Notes under the pieces: model-generated
What the model saw: only the letters and a program-made list of their open reading frames with translations
Told to the model about the DNA's origin: nothing
Database searches by the model: none
Shown here: piece by piece, positions 51,869 through 59,090 of the stretch
Layout of the letters: each line of letters begins with the position of its first letter
Position numbering within the stretch: position 1 is the stretch's first letter
From: Granulicella sapmiensis
GTDB taxonomy: Bacteria > Acidobacteriota > Terriglobia > Terriglobales > Acidobacteriaceae
Assembly (NCBI GenBank): GCA_026225395.1
Contig: JAMFSR010000003.1
Coordinates: 47,071-111,070 of the forward strand
Reading direction: 5' to 3'
DNA length: 64,000 bases
Position numbers and translations under genes: made by a program

Positions 51869-52435
51869 ATGACGTGGCAACAGGTACTTCCGCGGTTTGG
51901 GGACGGCGATACCGCGATGGCGGACGCTGCGCTGCCCATGGATAACGAGGCGTTCGCGGGGTTCTATGAGCGTTCGGCGCGGCCTTTGTGGGCTTACCTG
52001 GCGCGGGTTTCGGGCAATGCTGCGCTGGCCGACGACCTGATGCAGGAGAGCTTTGTGCGGTTTCTGTGCTCGGCGCAGATGGCGCGGGGCGAGGTGGATT
52101 GCCGGCGGTATCTGTTCCGGGTGGCGACGAACCTGATGCGCGATCATTGGCGGCAGGCGAAGACGACCTCGATTGAGGATGTGGCGGAGGAAGTGTTTGC
52201 GGTGAAGGATGGGTCGGCGCAGGTGGAGGCGCTGACGATGCTGGGGCCGGCGATGGCGCAGATGAGGCCGCGGGATAAGCAGATTTTATGGCTGGCGCAT
52301 GCGGAGGGGTACTCGCACAAGGAGATTGCGGAGATTACGGGACTGGGTTCGGCGAGTGTGCGGCTGCTGCTGTTTCGGGCTCGGCGGAGGATGGCGGAGT
52401 TGCTGCGCGAGGGTTCGAGTAGGAGGGCGTTGTGA
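51869..52435 (+). CDS. ECF-type RNA polymerase sigma factor
   Basis: 188 residues from ATG 51869 (GGGAG eight bases upstream; 51833 GTG and 51842 ATG are alternatives). Region 2 reads FYERSARPLWAYLARVSGNA, then ADDLMQESFVRFL and VATNLMRDHWR. Region 4 reads MRPRDKQILWLAHAEGYSHK, then EIAEITGLGSASVRLLLFRA. It overlaps the next gene by 4 bp, and that gene encodes a ZAS-like anti-sigma. It likely drives its own small operon. Confidence 0.9.
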   Translation: MTWQQVLPRFGDGDTAMADAALPMDNEAFAGFYERSARPLWAYLARVSGNAALADDLMQESFVRFLCSAQMARGEVDCRRYLFRVATNLMRDHWRQAKTTSIEDVAEEVFAVKDGSAQVEALTMLGPAMAQMRPRDKQILWLAHAEGYSHKEIAEITGLGSASVRLLLFRARRRMAELLREGSSRRAL

Positions 52436-52914
52436 GTTTGAACTGTGGACGTGAGAAGGATGTGGCGGCGATGCTCGAAGCGGGGCATTGGCCGGCGGCT
52501 TGCGATGCGGAGCTGCGTGAGCATGTGGTGGGGTGTGCGCGGTGCGGGGATCTGGTGCTGGTGGCGTCGACGATGCAGCAGGCGCGGATTGCGGCGATGG
52601 GTGAGGCTCGGTTGCAGGCGAGCGGGGTGATCTGGTGGCGGGCGCAGTTGCGGCGCAGGCAGGCGGCGATGGAGGCGATTGCGCGGCCGGTGCGGGGGGC
52701 TCAGTGGTTTGCTTGGCTCGTAGGATTGGCGGTGCTGGTGGGGTTTGTTGTGGTGGAGCTGCGGCAGGGTGGGCTGGCGAAGGTGGAGGCGTCGCTTGGT
52801 GGGGCTGGTTTTTTGAGTGGGGATGTGTCGTTGATGGTGGCGGGGTTGGTGGTGTTGGCGTTGCTGGGTGGTGTGGCGGCTTGGCTGGCGATGGATCCAA
52901 TGGATCGTGAGTAG
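52432..52914 (+). CDS. Putative membrane anti-sigma factor with zinc-binding HxxxCxxC
   Basis: 160 residues from the GTG 52432, overlapping the sigma-factor stop. The N-terminal domain contains EAGHWPAACDAELREHV and the ZAS-type motif HVVGCARC (about 29-36). Two helices follow (about 95-112 and 130-150). In ZAS anti-sigma factors the zinc site senses redox state or stress and holds the sigma factor. The tight coupling supports that role. Confidence 0.8.
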   Translation: MSLNCGREKDVAAMLEAGHWPAACDAELREHVVGCARCGDLVLVASTMQQARIAAMGEARLQASGVIWWRAQLRRRQAAMEAIARPVRGAQWFAWLVGLAVLVGFVVVELRQGGLAKVEASLGGAGFLSGDVSLMVAGLVVLALLGGVAAWLAMDPMDRE

Positions 52915-52948
52915 GATGTATCGATATTTCCTGCTTGATAATAGCTTT

Positions 52949-53077
52949 GTCATTTCGACTGGAGCGAACGATCCTATCGTCCCGCGAAGTGGAGAAGTCC
53001 GCAGGTGTGGAGGCAGCGCCATCAAGCTGCAGGTCTCTCCACTACGCTCCACTACGCTCCGCTTCGGTCGAGATGAC
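52949..53077. repeat. REP-like acidobacterial repeat with long imperfect hairpin
   Basis: GTCATTTCGAC at 52949 pairs with GTCGAGATGAC at 53067-53077; inside, AGTGGAGAAGTCCGCAG pairs with CTGCAGGTCTCTCCACT. The 10-mer ACTACGCTCC is present twice in tandem (53041-53060). The core is the same as at 40258-40341. It fills the gap between convergent genes, together with about 35 bp before and 60 bp after without features. Confidence 0.7.
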
Positions 53078-53140
53078 AGTTTCTTAGGATCTCTAAAAAA
53101 TCACAAACGCAAGCGTTGCAATATGTAGGTCCACCCTAGA

Positions 53141-54364
53141 TCAGGCTTCGGCGGTTAGTGGTTTGACCGTAGAGGCCAGCCAGACGGTGATGGCGATGGC
53201 GACGATGACAGCTCCGGCGGTGGCGAGGAAGACGGCGCGGTAGCCCCAGGTGTGGATGACGGCTCCGGCGAGGGGGCCGGTGAGGAAGAAGGAGAAGTCC
53301 ACGAAGGTGCAGTAGACGCCGATGACCGAGCCGCGGACGGAGGGTGGAAAGGCGTTGGCGGCTTCGGTTCCGAGGGCGGGGAAGACGAGTGAGAAGCCTA
53401 CGCCGACGAGAGCGCAGCCGAGGTAGGCGAGCGCGTGGGTGTGGCCGAGGGCGATGAAGGCGAGGCCGACGACTTCGATGGCGCAGGAGGCGATGGTGAC
53501 GGGGAAGCCTCCAACGCGGGTGATGAGGCTGTTGAAGGCGATGCGGATGATGACGAAGCTGAAGCCGTAGATGGTGAGCGAGAGCGCGGCGCCGGTCCAG
53601 TTGAGGTGCGCGAAGTAGAGGGTGATGAAGGTGGCGATGACTCCGAAGCCCATGCCGCTGAGTGCGAGTGCGAGTCCGTAGGGTGTGACGTGGAGGAGGA
53701 TGCTGCGCATGGGGACGGATTCGCCGGCGTGGATGCGGGTGTCGGGCATGCGGAGCGCGCAGAGGAGCGCGATGAGGCAGAGCGCGAGGATGAGCGCGCC
53801 GACGGAGACGAGTCCGAAGCGGGGTTCGAGGACGGCGCCGAGTGGGGCTCCGATGGCGAGTGCGAGGTAGGTGGCTACGCCGTTCCAGGAGATGACTTTG
53901 GCGGTGTGGTGCATGCCGGTGCGTCCGATGCCCCACATGGTGGCGCCGGTGCCGATCATGCTTTCGCCGATGCCGAGGGCGAGGCGGCTGAGGATGAGGC
54001 TGGTGAGGCTGGGCCAGAAGCCGTAGTGGAGGAGCAGGGGCGAGGCGAGAAGGAGGGCTCCGCTGATGGCGGCGGCGATGAGGCCGAGGAGCGTGGTGCG
54101 GCGTGGGCCGAGGGTGTCGGCAAGGCGGCCGGCGCGGGGGCGGCTGATGAAGGTGGCAATGTACTGCAAGCTGACGATGAGGCCGGCGAGGAGCGTGCTG
54201 ACGCCGAGATGGAGATGCACGTAGGTCGGCAGGATGGCCAGCGTGGAGCCGATACAGAGATAGATGATGAAGGAAAAGGCGACGGCAGGGATGATACGGA
54301 GGGTGATCTGGCGGGCGCTGCGGGTGTCGTCTTCGAAGAGGGGTTCGTTGGTTGCGGTGGGCAT
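53141..54364 (-). CDS. MFS transporter, YhhS/YfcJ (arabinose-efflux-like) type
   Basis: 407 residues, 12 helices. Motif A appears as GRLADTLGPRRTTLLG and the region before it (IVSLQYIATFISRPRAGRL) is characteristic for the YhhS/YfcJ group. LALGIGESMIGTGATMWGIG lies in the fourth helix region. Members export sugars, glyphosate or unknown metabolites. Codon use is extremely strong for G/C-ending codons, with a long antisense ORF as a side effect. Confidence 0.88.
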   Translation of the reverse strand: MPTATNEPLFEDDTRSARQITLRIIPAVAFSFIIYLCIGSTLAILPTYVHLHLGVSTLLAGLIVSLQYIATFISRPRAGRLADTLGPRRTTLLGLIAAAISGALLLASPLLLHYGFWPSLTSLILSRLALGIGESMIGTGATMWGIGRTGMHHTAKVISWNGVATYLALAIGAPLGAVLEPRFGLVSVGALILALCLIALLCALRMPDTRIHAGESVPMRSILLHVTPYGLALALSGMGFGVIATFITLYFAHLNWTGAALSLTIYGFSFVIIRIAFNSLITRVGGFPVTIASCAIEVVGLAFIALGHTHALAYLGCALVGVGFSLVFPALGTEAANAFPPSVRGSVIGVYCTFVDFSFFLTGPLAGAVIHTWGYRAVFLATAGAVIVAIAITVWLASTVKPLTAEA

Positions 54365-54611
54365 GATGGTTGCGGCTTATTCGAGCGCTTGTGTGGAGCG
54401 TTTCTTTTCTATGTTAGAGAGATTGCGTGTGGAGAGGGGGTTCTTAATTGCTCCGGCGTGGAATGTGTCGGTTATGCGGGGGAAGAACGGGAGGAAGCGG
54501 GTTCGCTCGCTGCGCTTGGAATGGAAAGCAAGAAAGGCAAAGGCAACGGCAACAGCCATGGGGTGACGAGTGTGGGTACGGGGCGGTACAGTGGCGGGCA
54601 GGAGAACGTCC

Positions 54612-55748
54612 ATGCTTCGTATTGCTGTTGCGCTGTGGGTTGGGGTGGTGGGAAGTGGTTCGATGGTGGCGCAGACGGCGCCGGTGGTTGAGTCGCCGGC
54701 TACTGCGACGCATCAGGCGCGGCCGGTGCCGCCTACGCGTGATCCGCATACGGCTGGATATGTGACGGCTGCGGAGTTGCCGGATGGGGATGTGCCGGCG
54801 GCGAATGTCGATGGGAATTTTATTCTTGGGCCTACGCATACTCCTGCGAAGGAGATGGCGGATGGTGTGCTGCAGGGGAGTCTGGTTGAGTTCACGATGA
54901 GCTCGGCGGACAGCAGGATGTATCCGGGGATTGTGCGTGATCCGGGGACGTTTGGGGTGGCTGATCCGAATGACCCGGCGACGATGGTGGTGACGACGAG
55001 CCATCCGGGGCCTTATACGCGGAAGGTGACGGTGTATGTGCCGAAGCAGTATGTGGCGGGGACGGTGGCGCCGTTTATCGTGGGGGCGGATGGGCCGGAC
55101 AAGATGCTGTTTGCGGCGCTGGATGGATTGATTGCCGAGCATAAGGTGCCGGTGATGATTGCGATTTCGATTGGCAACGGCGGCGGCGATGCGCAGGGGA
55201 GTGAGCGCGGGCTGGAGTATGACACGATGTCGGGCAAGTATGCGGAGTTTGTGGAGAAGGAAGTGCTACCGCGGGTCGAGGCGGAGGCGCATGTGAAGTT
55301 GACGAAAGATCCGGAGGGGCGGGCGACGACGGGAGGGAGCTCGGGTGGGTCTTGTGCGTTGATTATGGCGTGGTATCACCCGGAGTGGTATCACCGGGTG
55401 CTGACGTACTCGGGAACGTATGTGAACCAGCAGTGGCCGCATGATGCGGAAACTCCGCATGGGGCGTGGGGGTTTCATGAGACGTTGATTCCGAAGTCGG
55501 CGAAGAAGCCGATACGGCTGTGGATGGAGGTGGGGGATCGGGACCTGTTCAATCCGAATGCGCTGCGAGATGGGATGCATGACTGGGTTGTGGCGAATGA
55601 GCAGATGGCGAAAGTGCTGGCCGCGAAGGGGTATCACTACCAGTTTGTGTTTGCCGAAAATGCGGGGCATGTGGATCGCGCGGTGAGGGCGCAGACGCTG
55701 CCGGAGGCGCTGGAGTATTTGTGGCAGGGGTATCCCGCGGGGAAGTGA
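54612..55748 (+). CDS. Exported esterase, enterochelin-esterase-like alpha/beta hydrolase
   Basis: 378 residues from ATG 54612 (AGGAG upstream). A signal peptide (about 1-22) is followed by a Pro/Thr-rich stretch, and an N-terminal beta region (RKVTVYVPKQYVAGTVAPF) leads into the hydrolase fold. The nucleophile is in TTGGSSGGSCALIMAWYHP (G-S-S-G-G), the acid probably in MEVGDRDLF, and the His in NAGHVDRA. Fes/IroE-like esterases cleave siderophore or feruloyl esters in the periplasm. The gene is 62 bp before etfB; whether they share a transcript is unclear. Confidence 0.85.
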   Translation: MLRIAVALWVGVVGSGSMVAQTAPVVESPATATHQARPVPPTRDPHTAGYVTAAELPDGDVPAANVDGNFILGPTHTPAKEMADGVLQGSLVEFTMSSADSRMYPGIVRDPGTFGVADPNDPATMVVTTSHPGPYTRKVTVYVPKQYVAGTVAPFIVGADGPDKMLFAALDGLIAEHKVPVMIAISIGNGGGDAQGSERGLEYDTMSGKYAEFVEKEVLPRVEAEAHVKLTKDPEGRATTGGSSGGSCALIMAWYHPEWYHRVLTYSGTYVNQQWPHDAETPHGAWGFHETLIPKSAKKPIRLWMEVGDRDLFNPNALRDGMHDWVVANEQMAKVLAAKGYHYQFVFAENAGHVDRAVRAQTLPEALEYLWQGYPAGK

Positions 55749-55810
55749 TTACGGGTGCGCGACAGTCGTTAGGGTGTTGCGGTAGGCTTCGCTGCGTTGA
55801 GGTTTAGAGC

Positions 55811-56581
55811 ATGAAGATTGTGGTGGCGGTGAAGCAGGTTCCGGAGCGGGATGCGGTTGTGCGGGTGGGCGCTGATGGACGCAGTGTGGATGAGAGCGAT
55901 TTGGCGTGGACGATGAATGAGCCGGATGCTTATGCGCTGGAAGAGGCGCTGCAGCTGAAGGAGCGTGCGGGTGAGGGTGAGATTGTGGTGCTTTGTGCAG
56001 GGCCGGAGCGGGTGGTGAGTACGCTGCGGGAGGCGCTGGCGAAGGGTGCGGATCGGGCGATCCATGTGGTGGTGCCGGAAGAGGGTGAGGGGTCGCTGGG
56101 GACGCGGGATGCGTTGGGTGTGGCGACGTTGCTGGCGGATGCGGCTAGGGCGGAGGCGGCGGACCTGGTGCTGACGGGGTTGCAGTCGGATGATCTGGGT
56201 GCGGGGCAGACGGGGGTGGTGATGGCGGAGCTGCTGGGGGTTCCGCATGCGACGCTGGTGCTGGCGGTGGAGCTGGTGGATGGTGGGCTGCGTGTGAAGC
56301 GGGAGCTGGAGGATGGGTGGTTTCAGCAGGTGGAGATGCCGCTGCCGGCGCTGCTGACAGTGCAGTCGGGTGGGAACAAGCTGCGGTATGCGACGTTGAT
56401 GGGGATCAAGCGGGCGAAGCTCAAGGAGACGCGGGCGGTCGAGGCTGGTGCAAGTGGACCGCGTGTGGATGAGGTGTTGAAGGTGGCGGCTCCGGAGCGG
56501 GTGAAGCGGACGGAGATGCTGACGGGCTCCGCTGATGAAATTGCGGCGAAGATTGTTGCGAAGCTAAAGATGTTGAGATGA
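55811..56581 (+). CDS. etfB: Electron transfer flavoprotein beta subunit
   Basis: 256 residues. The start MKIVVAVKQVPERDAVVRV, the middle segment MNEPDAYALEEALQLKE and TGLQSDDLGAGQTGVVMAEL are clear EtfB features (AMP-binding loop). It forms a heterodimer with EtfA to carry electrons from acyl-CoA or other dehydrogenases. Its stop overlaps an ATG of the following NIPSNAP gene, and etfA comes after that. An EMO-like membrane reductase is encoded about 9 kb upstream. Confidence 0.93.
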   Translation: MKIVVAVKQVPERDAVVRVGADGRSVDESDLAWTMNEPDAYALEEALQLKERAGEGEIVVLCAGPERVVSTLREALAKGADRAIHVVVPEEGEGSLGTRDALGVATLLADAARAEAADLVLTGLQSDDLGAGQTGVVMAELLGVPHATLVLAVELVDGGLRVKRELEDGWFQQVEMPLPALLTVQSGGNKLRYATLMGIKRAKLKETRAVEAGASGPRVDEVLKVAAPERVKRTEMLTGSADEIAAKIVAKLKMLR

Positions 56582-56598
56582 GCGGAGGAAAGATGACG

Positions 56599-57390
56599 AT
56601 GAAACGACGGGAGTTTTTGACGGGATCGGTGGCTGCGGGTGCAGCTGCGATGGTGCGTGGAGCAGATGCGCAGGCGAGTGCGAAGGGCGCGAAGGAGTTC
56701 TATCAGTTGCGGCGGTATCAGCTGAAGACGGGGCCGCAGTTGAAGCTTACGGAGGATTACTTCGGGGTGTTGATCCCGGCGCTGAACAAGATGGGGATGA
56801 GTCCGGTGGGGGCGTTTCGGCTGACGATTGGGCCGGATACCCCGGCGTATTACCTGCTGATTCCGAGCACGTCGGTGGAGGCGCTGGCGACGGTGGATTT
56901 GCGGCTGGGCAGGGATGAGACGTTTGTGAAGGCGGCGGATGCGTTCTGGAATGCACCGGCGGGGGCTCCGGCGTTTGCGCGGGTGGAGAGCTGGCTGCTT
57001 TCGGCGTTTGAGGGATGGCCGCGAGTGACGCCGCCATCGACAACGGCGACGAAGGCGAAGAGGATGTTTCAGCTGCGGACGTATGAGAGTCCGTCGATGC
57101 GGGACCATGTGCGGAAGGTGGAGATGTTCCATAGCGGCGAGTTTGAGTTCTTCAAGTCGGCGGGCGCGGAGCTGGTGTTCTTTGGGGACACGCTGGTTGG
57201 GTCGCATGCGCCGAGCCTGACGTACATGCTGAGCTTTCCGGATACGGCGCATCTTGAAGCCGACTGGAGTGTGTTCTCGAGCGATCCGAAGTGGACGAAG
57301 TTGAAGGCCGATCCGCGGTTTGGGTTTGAGGAGATTGTGAGCAACATCTCGAACCTGATGCTCGCGCCTCTGGGAGTGTCGCAGCTATGA
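56599..57390 (+). CDS. Tat-exported NIPSNAP-domain protein between etfB and etfA
   Basis: 263 residues from ATG 56599 (GGAGGA nine bases upstream; ATG 56578 overlaps the etfB stop, 56593 is another). A twin-arginine leader KRREFLTGSVAAGAAAM ends near ADAQA. Two NIPSNAP-type ferredoxin-like domains follow: EFYQLRRYQLKTGPQLKLTE and FQLRTYESPSMRDHVRKVEM. The second runs to SVFSSDPKWTKLKADP near the C-terminus. NIPSNAP proteins are small dimeric barrels with mitochondrial relatives; bacterial ones are uncharacterised. The stop overlaps the etfA start by 4 bp, so it is coupled on both sides. Confidence 0.85.
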   Translation: MKRREFLTGSVAAGAAAMVRGADAQASAKGAKEFYQLRRYQLKTGPQLKLTEDYFGVLIPALNKMGMSPVGAFRLTIGPDTPAYYLLIPSTSVEALATVDLRLGRDETFVKAADAFWNAPAGAPAFARVESWLLSAFEGWPRVTPPSTTATKAKRMFQLRTYESPSMRDHVRKVEMFHSGEFEFFKSAGAELVFFGDTLVGSHAPSLTYMLSFPDTAHLEADWSVFSSDPKWTKLKADPRFGFEEIVSNISNLMLAPLGVSQL

Positions 57391-58370
57391 GCAGTGTGCT
57401 GGTGGTGATGGAACAGCGCGGCGATGGCAAGTGGCATCGGGTGAGCCTGGAGGCGCTGGCTGCTGGGCAGAAGCTGGCGGCGGAGCTGGGTGTGGGCTGC
57501 TCGGTAGCGGTTGTGGGTGAGGCTGGTGGGTTGGTGGCGGAGCTGGCTGCGTTGGCTGGTGTTGATGTCTGGTGGGTGAAGCATGAGCTGTTGGCGAAGT
57601 ACTCGGCCGATGGATGGGTAGCGGCGTTGCAGCAGTTAGTGGCGGAAGCGAAGCCGGGGTATGTGGTGTTTCCGCATACGTACCAGGTGCGGGATTATGC
57701 GCCGGCGCTGGCTACACGGATGGGGCAGGTGCTGATCAGCGATGTGACGGCGATTGGGGCGGGGCCAGTGTTTACGCGGCAGTGGATGCAGGGGAAGTTG
57801 AACGCGGAGTATCGGCATGTGGGGGATGGGGTTTGTCTGGTGTCGGTGCAGGCGGGAAGTTTTCAGGACAGGGGTCAGGGCCCAGGGCCCAGGGTCCAGA
57901 AGGCTGGTGAGGTGAGGGAGTTTGTGCCGGTGATTGAAGTGGGGCAGATTCGGACGCGGGCGGGAGAGCCGTTTCGGGAGGCGGCGCAGACGGTGGATCT
58001 GAGTGCGGCGCAGGTGATTGTGAGCGTGGGGCGCGGGATTGGGGAGCAGGAGAATCTGGCGATGGTGGAGGAGTTGGCGGCGGCGATGGGAGCGGAGCTG
58101 GCGGCTTCGCGCCCGATCTGTGATGCGGGTTGGTTGCCGATGGAGCGGCAGGTGGGGAGCTCCGGGCAGACGGTGGCGCCGAAGGTTTATATGGCGGTGG
58201 GGATCTCGGGGGCGATTCAGCACCTGGTGGGGATGAAGGGGGCGAAGACGGTGATTGCGATCAATAAGGATGAGGCGGCGCCGATTTTTGAGATTGCGGA
58301 TGTTGGGGTGGTGGGGGATTTGTTTGAGATTGTGCCGGCGCTGACAAAGGCGTTGAAGGCGGGGGCTTAA
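57387..58370 (+). CDS. etfA: Electron transfer flavoprotein alpha subunit
   Basis: 327 residues. The C-terminal FAD-binding domain is canonical: ASRPICDAGWLPMERQVGSS, then GQTVAPKVYMAVGISGAIQH and AINKDEAAPIFEIADVGVVG. The N-terminal domain starts MSSVLVVMEQRGDGKWHRVS. Between the domains (about residues 155-172) stands a Gly/Pro/Gln-rich stretch SFQDRGQGPGPRVQKA, coded by the tandem GGGCCCA repeat DNA, which looks like an in-frame insertion. It pairs with EtfB two genes upstream. Confidence 0.93.
   Translation: MSSVLVVMEQRGDGKWHRVSLEALAAGQKLAAELGVGCSVAVVGEAGGLVAELAALAGVDVWWVKHELLAKYSADGWVAALQQLVAEAKPGYVVFPHTYQVRDYAPALATRMGQVLISDVTAIGAGPVFTRQWMQGKLNAEYRHVGDGVCLVSVQAGSFQDRGQGPGPRVQKAGEVREFVPVIEVGQIRTRAGEPFREAAQTVDLSAAQVIVSVGRGIGEQENLAMVEELAAAMGAELAASRPICDAGWLPMERQVGSSGQTVAPKVYMAVGISGAIQHLVGMKGAKTVIAINKDEAAPIFEIADVGVVGDLFEIVPALTKALKAGA
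57869..57899. repeat. In-frame short tandem GGGCCCA repeat in etfA
   Basis: A run of CAGGGCCCA-type units inside etfA, 57869-57899, with the form GGGCCCAGGGCCCAGGG. It resembles low-complexity intergenic repeats of these genomes and keeps the reading frame. Confidence 0.5.
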
Positions 58371-58397
58371 GGAGCGCTGAGGCGCTACTGGCGAACA

Positions 58398-58424
58398 GCA
58401 GGTCCTTCGCGACGCTCAGGATGA
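58398..58424. repeat. Half-copy of an intergenic repeat (TCATCCTGAGCGTCGCGAAG type)
   Basis: GCAGGTCCTTCGCGACGCTC followed by AGGATGA, just after etfA. This sequence is a very common interspersed repeat in acidobacterial and other soil genomes in my recollection. Only one arm is present here. Confidence 0.45.
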
Positions 58425-58477
58425 ACAACTCTTTCAGAAGGCGCTGAAATGCTGTCGTGCGTCCATTTTTCGGCTGA

Positions 58478-58900
58478 ATGCGTCATACTGTAAGTAGCTC
58501 GCGGATTTTGAGCTGCGAACCTGACCTGAACCCTTTGACGAAACAACTCCAACGCGGAGCTGCGGCACACTCACATCCTTTCTGGTTGCGAGTGCTGGCG
58601 AGCGCCTGTTTGCTGTTGGTGAGCTTTGCAAGTTCGGCGCAGGTGGTTCACATCCACGGCGACTGGCTGCCTCACCATGCGGCGCATGTGGAGCAGCTGG
58701 CGGATGGATCGCAGCCTCCAGGCGGCGAAGAGCGTTGCCCGCTTTGCGTGGCGATGCACTCGGCGTTGCCGGTTTCTACAAGGGTTGCAGCTGTCAGCCT
58801 GACCACGGTGGTTTGCCGACTGGTTTCCGCTGTCGACCGTCTGCCGGTCAGTCAGTGGCACTTTGCGCGGTTCAGCCGGCCCCCGCCCGTTCTCGGATAA
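58478..58900 (+). CDS. Small exported His/Cys protein (DUF2946-like)
   Basis: 140 residues from ATG 58478; a TTG at 58535 would start 19 codons later and place the hydrophobic leader (WLRVLASACLLLVSFASSAQ) closer to the N-terminus. The mature part has VVHIHGDWLPHHAAHVEQLA and the Cys pair ERCPLCVAMHSALP. Small proteins with such CPxC and His motifs are often encoded beside TonB-dependent receptors or copper genes and may bind metal. A receptor gene follows after 190 bp. Family assignment is tentative. Confidence 0.6.
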   Translation: MRHTVSSSRILSCEPDLNPLTKQLQRGAAAHSHPFWLRVLASACLLLVSFASSAQVVHIHGDWLPHHAAHVEQLADGSQPPGGEERCPLCVAMHSALPVSTRVAAVSLTTVVCRLVSAVDRLPVSQWHFARFSRPPPVLG

Positions 58901-59090
58901 CTCCCAAGTAACAGCTTTTTGTTTTGAAGATCCCAAGCTCTTTTCGAGCAAGGGGACGGTTCTCTTTATCCGTCGGTTGATCTTCACAAGAGAGCCCCGA
59001 TCGAACGCTCGTGTTGAAGCACAGCGATTGGGGACGCGGATAGCCAGCATGTGGCGTCCGAAGTCTGCGTCATAACAGACAGGAGTTTTG

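Noticed and set aside
53435..54691. Long antisense ORF (418 codons) over the MFS transporter
   Set aside because: Product is Glu/Gly/Asp-rich low complexity, a mirror of strong G/C codon bias in the real gene on the minus strand.
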